Source: Halomonas halmophila
GTDB taxonomy: Bacteria > Pseudomonadota > Gammaproteobacteria > Pseudomonadales > Halomonadaceae
DNA length: 64,000 nucleotides
Direction of reading: 5' to 3'
Assembly: GCF_006540005.1 (NCBI RefSeq)
Contig: NZ_BJOC01000011.1
Location: 148,613-212,612 of the forward strand
Below are positions 58,787-64,000 of the stretch, one piece after another; the stretch's first letter is position 1; each line of letters opens with the position of its first letter. The translations under genes were made by a program, and so were the position numbers. The notes below the pieces were generated by a model. It was not told the origin of the DNA and ran no database searches. It saw only the letters and a program-made list of their open reading frames with translations.

Positions 58787-58996
58787 TTACCCGGCCACCA
58801 TGGGGTTCTTGTGAATGCCGGACACACCCGTCATGCCCGACCACTGGTCCCCGCGACCCTCACGCCAACCGCTCATCCAGTATTCCCGTAGATCGATGTC
58901 CTGGCTCGGGCAATCATCCCGCGACCGGCCTGAAACACCTGCCTTGTAGCCATGCACATAAGCTCGCTGGAAGCGATCACGTTTTTGTCGTTTCAT
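58787..58996 (-). CDS. rmf: Ribosome modulation factor
   Basis: 69 residues. RMF dimerises 70S ribosomes into inactive 100S particles in stationary phase. MKRQKRDRFQRAYVHGYKAGVSGRSRDDCP and REYWMSGWREGR follow E. coli RMF closely; a C-terminal extension of about 14 residues (GMTGVSGIHKNPMVAG) is longer than in E. coli. It is in the conserved pyrD-rmf-rlmKL arrangement but convergent with pyrD. The upstream gap holds a stable hairpin at 59146-59171 that could lie in its leader. Confidence 0.93.
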   Translation of the reverse strand: MKRQKRDRFQRAYVHGYKAGVSGRSRDDCPSQDIDLREYWMSGWREGRGDQWSGMTGVSGIHKNPMVAG

Positions 58997-59145
58997 AGGT
59001 CTACCTCGTGATGAAGGTGCCGAATTGGGTTTTACGCAGCGGCCCGCGAACCACTTCGTCGAACCCGAGTAGAGAGCCTGAAAGCGCGCCCGTGATGGAT
59101 GTCGATGGGGCGTGGCTCGTAAACAAGACCATCAGGTTGAATATT

Positions 59146-59208
59146 GAGTAGCACCGCGAAGGTGGCTACTCATTTATGGATAGACCAATGGGGTCGATTC
59201 TGTCGACC
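59146..59208. promoter_or_regulatory. Hairpin and palindrome between rmf and rlmKL
   Basis: A stem-loop at 59146-59171 has arms GAGTAGCACC and GGTGGCTACTC (10 pairs, one bulged base) with the loop GCGAA. Then GGTCGA-TTCTG-TCGACC at 59192-59208 is a perfect 6-bp inverted repeat. Both lie in the 284-bp divergent gap. The first has the look of a leader RNA structure, the second of an operator, but this is only inferred. Confidence 0.45.
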
Positions 59209-59280
59209 GAAATCTGTCATCCAGCCTACATTATCCTGACATGAACCAGCCGGTTGCCCGGCAACGCCGATGGACGATCC

Positions 59281-61509
59281 ATGACCGAGAAATCAACCAC
59301 GACGCCTCATTCTTTCCTGGCCACCTGCCCCAAGGGCCTGGAAGGCCTGCTGAGTGACGAGCTCAGCGCCCTGGGAGCGACCCCCGTCAAGACCACGGTG
59401 GCCGGGGTGCATTTCGAGGGCGAACTGGTCGCCGCCTATCGCGCCTGCCTGTGGTCACGGCTGGCCAACCGTGTGGTGTTCTGCTTGTTGCGTGAGGAAG
59501 GGGTCGAGACCCCGGAGCAACTGTGTGACGTCAGCGCCTCGATCGACTGGGCGTCCCAGCTGAGGCCTGGTGCGACACTGGCGGTGGACTTCCACGGTCG
59601 CAGCGATGCCATCCGCCATACCCGCTTCGGCGCCCAGACCGTCAAGGATGGCGTCGTCCAGCGCTTCGCGGCAGAAGGGCGGCCACGGCCCGTGGTCGAC
59701 CCCGAAGCTCCGGACCTGCGAATCTACTCCCTGCTGCATCGCGGCCGCTTGACCATCGGTATCGACCTCTCCGGCGAGAGCCTGCATCGACGCGGCTATC
59801 GTCGCGGAGCGGGCCATGCCCCCTTGAAGGAGAACCTGGCCGCGGCGCTGTTGATACGCGCCGGCTGGCCGGACATGGCGCGTCAGGGGGCCGCACTGGT
59901 CGATCCCTTGTGTGGCGCCGGAACCCTGCTCATCGAGGCGGCCCTGATGGCCGCCGACATGGCGCCCAACCTGCACCGGGAGCGCTTCGGTTTCGAAGGC
60001 TGGGTCGGCCATGACGCTGCCTGCTGGCGCGAGCTCAAGCGCGAGGCCGAGGCGCGTGCCAGTATCGGGCGCAAGCGCTGCCGCAATCAGCTGTTCGGCG
60101 CCGATCGTAGCCCGCCCGCGCTGGAGGCCGCCAAGGCCAATGCCATGCGCGCCGGCATCCCGGCCCTGATCGAGCTGAAAGGCGCGGCCCTCGGCGAACT
60201 GGAACGGCCCGCCGATCTGCCGGAGGGTCAGCATGGCCTGCTCATGACTAATCCGCCCTATGGCGAGCGGCTGGGCGAGCTGCCGGAGCTGGTCGAACTC
60301 TACGGCCAGCTCGGCGAGCGGGCGCGCCACGCATTTCCCGGCTGGCGTCTGGCCCTGTTCACGGCCAATCCGGATCTGGGGCACCGTACCGGACTGCGGG
60401 CCCACAAGCATTACTCGCTGAAGAACGGTCCCCTGGATGCGCGGCTGCTGCTGATGCAGGTGCCGGACGATGCCGCGCCATCCCCGGCGTCCGACAAGGA
60501 CACGGCCCCTGACAAGCCCACGGCATCGGCCCGGCCGGCGCGCAGCGAAGGGGCGCAGATGTTTGCCAATCGGCTGCACAAGAACCGTAAGCGTCTGAAG
60601 AAATGGCTGAAGCGTTCCGGGGAGAGCTGCTATCGGCTCTATGATGCCGACATGCCCGAGTATGCCCTGGCCATCGATATCTATGCCGATCGCGTGCACG
60701 TACAGGAATATGCCCCGCCGCGTTCGGTGAATGCCGACCAGGCCCAGAAGCGTCTGCACGAAGCGCTGGGGGTTATGCCCGAGGTGCTGGGGGTCGACCC
60801 CGGCCGGATCGTCATCAAGCGTCGTCAGCGACAGTCCGGCCGGGCGCAGTACGAGAAGCAGGCGGCCAGTGGCGAACGCTTCGAGGTCCAGGAAGGCCGC
60901 GCACGCCTGTGGGTGAACCTGCGCGATTACCTGGATACCGGTCTGTTTCTCGATCATCGTCCGGTACGCCGCATGCTGGCCGAGATGGCCGAAGGCAAGC
61001 GTTTCCTCAACCTCTTCTGCTATACCGCGGCGGCCTCTGTACAGGCGGCTCTCGGCAAGGAACAGGGACGCGGGGCCACTGACAGTGTCAGCGTCGACCT
61101 GTCCAACACCTATCTCGACTGGGCGCGGGACAACTTCAGCCTGAATCGGCTCGATCCCGCCCGTCACCGCGTGGTGCGTGATGACTGCCTGCACTGGCTG
61201 GAAACCGCCGGTGGCATGTTCGACGTCATCTTCCTGGACCCGCCCACCTTCTCCAATTCCAAGAAGATGGCCGAGAGCCTGGACATTCAACGCGACCATG
61301 GCCGCCTGGTCAGGCTCGCCATGGCCCGCCTGGAGCCCGGCGGCACTCTGGTGTTTTCCAACAACCAGCGGCGCTTCAAGCTGGATGCCGACCTGGCGGC
61401 GAGCTTCGACGTTCAAGACATCTCGGCACAGACCTTTGACCCTGACTTCCAGCGCCGTCCGGACCTGCACCATTGCTTCTTGATTCGGCATCTTGAGGGT
61501 GAGGGGTGA
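59281..61509 (+). CDS. rlmL: 23S rRNA (guanine) methyltransferase RlmKL fusion
   Basis: 742 residues, two enzymes in one chain. Residues about 1-160 carry a THUMP RNA-binding domain. RlmL (m2G2445; about 160-395) has DPLCGAGTLLIEAALMA and the catalytic TNPPYGERLGEL. RlmK (m7G2069; about 430-742) has FLNLFCYTAAASVQAALGKEQGRGA and VIFLDPPTFSNSKKM. The start at 59281 gives MTEKSTTTPHSFLATCPKGLEGLL. The final codons (LEGEG, stop) form the first units of a 7-bp repeat array. It is 40 bp before the glutaredoxin gene. Confidence 0.94.
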   Translation: MTEKSTTTPHSFLATCPKGLEGLLSDELSALGATPVKTTVAGVHFEGELVAAYRACLWSRLANRVVFCLLREEGVETPEQLCDVSASIDWASQLRPGATLAVDFHGRSDAIRHTRFGAQTVKDGVVQRFAAEGRPRPVVDPEAPDLRIYSLLHRGRLTIGIDLSGESLHRRGYRRGAGHAPLKENLAAALLIRAGWPDMARQGAALVDPLCGAGTLLIEAALMAADMAPNLHRERFGFEGWVGHDAACWRELKREAEARASIGRKRCRNQLFGADRSPPALEAAKANAMRAGIPALIELKGAALGELERPADLPEGQHGLLMTNPPYGERLGELPELVELYGQLGERARHAFPGWRLALFTANPDLGHRTGLRAHKHYSLKNGPLDARLLLMQVPDDAAPSPASDKDTAPDKPTASARPARSEGAQMFANRLHKNRKRLKKWLKRSGESCYRLYDADMPEYALAIDIYADRVHVQEYAPPRSVNADQAQKRLHEALGVMPEVLGVDPGRIVIKRRQRQSGRAQYEKQAASGERFEVQEGRARLWVNLRDYLDTGLFLDHRPVRRMLAEMAEGKRFLNLFCYTAAASVQAALGKEQGRGATDSVSVDLSNTYLDWARDNFSLNRLDPARHRVVRDDCLHWLETAGGMFDVIFLDPPTFSNSKKMAESLDIQRDHGRLVRLAMARLEPGGTLVFSNNQRRFKLDADLAASFDVQDISAQTFDPDFQRRPDLHHCFLIRHLEGEG

Positions 61510-61541
61510 ATGGTGAGGGGTGAATAGTGAGGGGTGAGGGG
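61497..61541 (+). repeat. 7-bp tandem repeat array at the rlmKL stop codon
   Basis: Six heptads in phase: GGGTGAG, GGGTGAA, TGGTGAG, GGGTGAA, TAGTGAG, GGGTGAG, then GGG. The first two include the last codons and the TGA stop (61507-61509) of rlmKL. No inverted arm is seen. The sense strand is purine-rich, as at the purB and nudJ arrays. Confidence 0.8.
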
Positions 61542-61549
61542 GCTAGCGG

Positions 61550-61894
61550 ATGATCGAGCTGAGGCTGTACACGACAGCCGGTTGTCACCTGTGTGAGGCG
61601 CTGGAGGCCTGGCTGGCCCGGCTGGCTAACGCCGAGGTACGGCTCGAGCGGGTGGAGGTCGCCGAGGATGACGCCCTGGTGGCGTCATACGGGACGCGTC
61701 TGCCGGTGCTGGTGGATGCGTCGGGGCGTGAGCTGGAGGGGGGATACGAGCCGGCTCGTCTGGCCGCCTGGCTGGCCGAGCGGGACTGGCTGGACTTGGT
61801 CGCATGGCACGAGCTCACGCTGTCCGAAGACAGCGACGCAACGCCGGTGCGTGGGGCGGTCATGCGGGGCGGGCGCCGTTATCTCGGTGACTGA
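61550..61894 (+). CDS. Glutaredoxin-family protein (DUF836)
   Basis: 114 residues. A thioredoxin fold with the redox motif Cys12-His-Leu-Cys15 in YTTAGCHLCEALEAWL, and the cis-Pro in TRLPVLVD. Short glutaredoxin-like proteins of this group lie next to rmf/pyrD in several gammaproteobacteria. The C-terminal part is unusual (LVAWHELTLSEDSDATPVRGAVMRGGRRYLGD). It is separated from rlmKL by 40 bp of heptad repeats and has no strong ribosome site, only GGGGG about 10 bases before the ATG. Confidence 0.83.
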   Translation: MIELRLYTTAGCHLCEALEAWLARLANAEVRLERVEVAEDDALVASYGTRLPVLVDASGRELEGGYEPARLAAWLAERDWLDLVAWHELTLSEDSDATPVRGAVMRGGRRYLGD

Positions 61895-61914
61895 AAGGCC
61901 GAAGGTGGCAGCCA

Positions 61915-61939
61915 AAAGGGGCCCGCTCGAACGGGCCCC
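61915..61939 (-). terminator. Intrinsic terminator of the ETF-QO gene
   Basis: An 8-bp stem GGGGCCCG/CGGGCCCC with a 6-base loop. On the minus strand it is followed by four T. It lies 25 bp beyond the ETF-QO stop and 20 bp beyond the glutaredoxin stop, so it may serve both. Confidence 0.75.
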
Positions 61940-61963
61940 TGGCGGGTGCAACGGGCGGTCCCC

Positions 61964-63640
61964 TTACATGTTCGGGTAGTTGGGGCCGCCGCCGCCTTCG
62001 GGGGCTACCCAGGTAATGTTCTGGGCCGGGTCCTTGATGTCGCAGGTCTTGCAGTGCACGCAGTTCTGGAAGTTGATACGGAACTGCGGCTGGCCATCAT
62101 CTCCCTCGACGACCTCGTAGACACCGGCCGGGCAGTAGCGCTGGGCCGGTTCGTCATACTCGGGCAGGTTGTCGCGGATCGGCAGCTCGGGGTCGGTCAG
62201 CTTGAGGTGGGTGGGCTGGTCTTCCTCATGGTTGGTGTTGGACATGAACACCGAGGAAGCCTTGTCGAAGGAAATCTTGCCGTCGGGCCTGGGGTATTCG
62301 ATCTTCTCGCACTCGGCGGCCGGCTTGAGTCGGGCATGGTCCGGCGTGGTGTCATGCACCCGTGGCAGCTTGCCGCCGGTCAACTGGTCCAGGAAGTTGA
62401 AGGCGCCACCGCCGACGGTGCCGTACTTGTGAATCGCCGGGCCGAAGCTGGCGCTTTCCTCCAGCTCCTTGTAGGCCCAGCTGGCCTTCCAGCGCTGCTC
62501 GAAGGCGGTCAGTTCGGCGCCGCCCGTGTCGCCTTCGTCAGCCGCCGCGATGGCCTCGAAGACGCTCTCGGCGGCGACCATGCCGGATTTCATGGCCGTG
62601 TGCAGCCCCTTGATCTTGGCGAAGTTCAAGGTGCCGGCGTCGCAGCCGATCAGCAGGCCACCGGGAAAGGTCATCTTCGGCAGGCAGTTGAGGCCGCCCT
62701 TGGCAATGGCCCGGGCGCCGTAGGCCACGCGCGATCCGCCTTCGAGATACGGCTTGAGCACCGGGTGATGCTTCATGCGCTGGAATTCATCGAAAGGCGA
62801 GATCCAGGGGTTCTGGTAGGCCAGGTCCATGATCAGTCCGACCACCACCTGCTGGTTCTCGGCGTGATAGAGGAACCAGCCGCCATGGGTGTGCTTGTCC
62901 AGCGGCCAGCCGGAACCGTGGAGGACCAGGCCCGGTTCGTGCTGTTCGGCCGGCACGTCCCAGAGTTCCTTGAGGCCGATGCCGTAGTGCTGAGGGTCCT
63001 TGCCGGCATCGAGCTGGTAGCGCTCGATCAGCTGCTTGCCGATATGGCCGCGCGCGCCCTCGGCGAACAGGGTATAGCGGGCGCGCAGTTCCATGCCCGG
63101 CATGTACCCATCCTTCGGCTGGCCGTCGGCACCGACGCCCATGTCGCCGACGACGATGCCCTTGACCACCTCGTCTTCGACGATCGCCTCCTGGGCCGCG
63201 AAACCGGGGAATATCTCGACCCCCAGCTCCTCGGCCTGCTCGGCCAGCCAGCGGCACAGGTTGCCGGCGCTGATCACATAGCGCGTGGTGCCGTCGCCCG
63301 TGTTGTGCATCGTCTTGGGCACCAGGGCATTGGGCAGTTTCTGGGCTTTGTCGGCATCCTTGAGCAGATAGAGCTCGTCGCGTATGGCGGGTGTGGTCAG
63401 GGGGGCACCGCGATCCGCCCAGTCCGGAAAGAGCTCATCCAGCGCCCGGGGTTCGAAGACCGCACCGGAGAGGATGTGTGCGCCGACTTCCGACCCCTTC
63501 TCGACCACACACACGGTCAGTTCCTGTTCGGCGTCATTGGCCTGCTGCATCAAGCGGCAGGCGGCGGCCAGGCCCGACGGCCCTGCGCCGACGATGACCA
63601 CGTCGACTTCCATGCTGTCGCGCTCAAGCTGTTCTGTCAT
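61964..63640 (-). CDS. etfD: Electron-transfer flavoprotein-ubiquinone oxidoreductase
   Basis: 558 residues. It passes electrons from ETF to ubiquinone during fatty-acid and amino-acid breakdown and is monotopic in the inner membrane. The FAD site is VIVGAGPSGLAAACRL (about 14-29); the C-terminal 4Fe-4S cluster has three Cys in NCVHCKTCDIKDP plus an upstream Cys (RYCPAGVYEV). It ends in the family motif ITWVAPEGGGGPNYPNM. GGAG precedes the ATG at 63640. Genes for ETF alpha/beta are often divergent from this gene and would start just past the window edge. Confidence 0.95.
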   Translation of the reverse strand: MTEQLERDSMEVDVVIVGAGPSGLAAACRLMQQANDAEQELTVCVVEKGSEVGAHILSGAVFEPRALDELFPDWADRGAPLTTPAIRDELYLLKDADKAQKLPNALVPKTMHNTGDGTTRYVISAGNLCRWLAEQAEELGVEIFPGFAAQEAIVEDEVVKGIVVGDMGVGADGQPKDGYMPGMELRARYTLFAEGARGHIGKQLIERYQLDAGKDPQHYGIGLKELWDVPAEQHEPGLVLHGSGWPLDKHTHGGWFLYHAENQQVVVGLIMDLAYQNPWISPFDEFQRMKHHPVLKPYLEGGSRVAYGARAIAKGGLNCLPKMTFPGGLLIGCDAGTLNFAKIKGLHTAMKSGMVAAESVFEAIAAADEGDTGGAELTAFEQRWKASWAYKELEESASFGPAIHKYGTVGGGAFNFLDQLTGGKLPRVHDTTPDHARLKPAAECEKIEYPRPDGKISFDKASSVFMSNTNHEEDQPTHLKLTDPELPIRDNLPEYDEPAQRYCPAGVYEVVEGDDGQPQFRINFQNCVHCKTCDIKDPAQNITWVAPEGGGGPNYPNM

Positions 63641-64000
63641 TATCCGGTCTCCTCCTGACTGATGCCCTGCACGGGGTCACCCGTGGCGGGCAACCCTGGT
63701 TGCCATGCCAATGTAATTGATTGTTGGATTTTAGGATGTTCCATGCCGGGCATGATAGCGGCAATGAGGCCTGCGTTGCGATGGTCGGCGTCATTCGCAA
63801 TTTGCTGGAGCCGCCGGGATTGTGGCGTTCATCCCGGCTATGGCACATTATCCGGGTTCTGGTGGCCAGGCCTGATAAACGCTTGCCTGAAACATATAAG
63901 AGTATGTCGATCGGTTCCAGGAACCACTATCGTGAAGTTCCTGGCGAGCGAGGTCCGCCTCGCCATTATCCGGTTCCGAGACTGAACCAAGCGAGGACAA
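63641..64000 (+). promoter_or_regulatory. Upstream gap with nested inverted repeats; probable leader of a gene past the edge
   Basis: No credible gene in 360 bases. CTGATA (63872) and TATAAG (63895) form a plausible promoter with a 17-bp spacer. Behind it, GGTTCC-A-GGAACC (63913-63925) competes with CCAGGAAC...GTTCCTGG (63917-63944), followed by TGGCGAG...CTCGCCA (63942-63965) and GGTTC...GAACC (63972-63988). AGCGAGGA at 63990-63997 looks like a ribosome site, so a gene (by context etfB) should start at about 64001. Confidence 0.5.

Noticed and set aside
61946..63658. 570-codon plus-strand open frame opposite the ETF-QO gene
   Set aside because: Exact antisense of ETF-QO, no recognisable motif.
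63662..63985. 107-codon plus-strand open frame at the right edge
   Set aside because: No ribosome site, Cys/Trp-rich odd composition, and it runs through the promoter and hairpins of the leader.

Overview
The window is about 63-65% G+C, packed with genes on both strands, and reads as core chromosome of a halophilic gammaproteobacterium. Halomonas or a close relative in the Halomonadaceae is my best guess. This rests on protein character and gene order, not on a database search. Supporting signs are the large-type isocitrate lyase, the monomeric NADP-isocitrate dehydrogenase, the giant NAD-glutamate dehydrogenase, the very acidic Ala/Glu/Asp-rich linker of FtsK, and gene strings shared with Pseudomonas and E. 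coli (purB-hflD-mnmA-nudJ-rluE next to icd; clpS-clpA-infA-bpt-aat; ftsK-lolA-rarA; pyrD-rmf-rlmKL). I see no rRNA, tRNA, CRISPR array, transposase or phage gene.

Layout. 1-5447: sugar uptake, with an AGE-family sugar isomerase cut by the window edge followed by a gtsABCD-type ABC importer. 5474-10130 (minus): ycjX-ycjF, an MFS transporter and a GlxA-type regulator. 10287-12939: an SLC5-type Na+/solute symporter, a DUF924 protein and a GlsB/YeaQ membrane protein. 13059-15425: a divergent HxlR regulator and FAD-linked oxidase pair that looks like an accessory insertion. 15515-23833: gabT, a large DUF1266 protein, an NlpC/P60 lipoprotein, a periplasmic MsrA, a CDP-alcohol transferase, a SlyD-like FKBP, a small membrane protein and a SlyB-like lipoprotein. 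24087-34737: aceA, a GNAT enzyme, roxA, purB-hflD-mnmA-nudJ-rluE and, divergent from them, icd. 34852-39719: clpS, clpA, infA, bpt and aat, the bacterial N-degron pathway in one block. 39868-48170: ftsK, lolA, an inserted MFS/MocR pair, then rarA. 48357-58996: a hemerythrin-like protein, murI, trmA, gdhB, mgtE, pyrD and rmf. 59281-64000: rlmKL, a small glutaredoxin, ETF-ubiquinone oxidoreductase and a leader region that probably belongs to a gene beyond the edge.

Functionally, aceA and icd compete for isocitrate at the glyoxylate branch point, and gabT and gdhB feed glutamate carbon into the TCA cycle. Aat and Bpt tag proteins that ClpS delivers to ClpA. MnmA, RluE, TrmA, RlmKL and RoxA all modify the translation apparatus, and RMF hibernates ribosomes.

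The most unusual signals are not protein genes. Three intergenic spots carry imperfect tandem repeats with a strict 7-bp period, each starting at or within a few bases of the stop codon of the upstream gene (purB, nudJ, rlmKL). Two of the three are arranged as head-to-head inverted arms around a spacer. A separate 20-bp sequence with one mismatch recurs just behind the terminator hairpins of clpA and gdhB. No complete new defence, toxin or mobile system was found.
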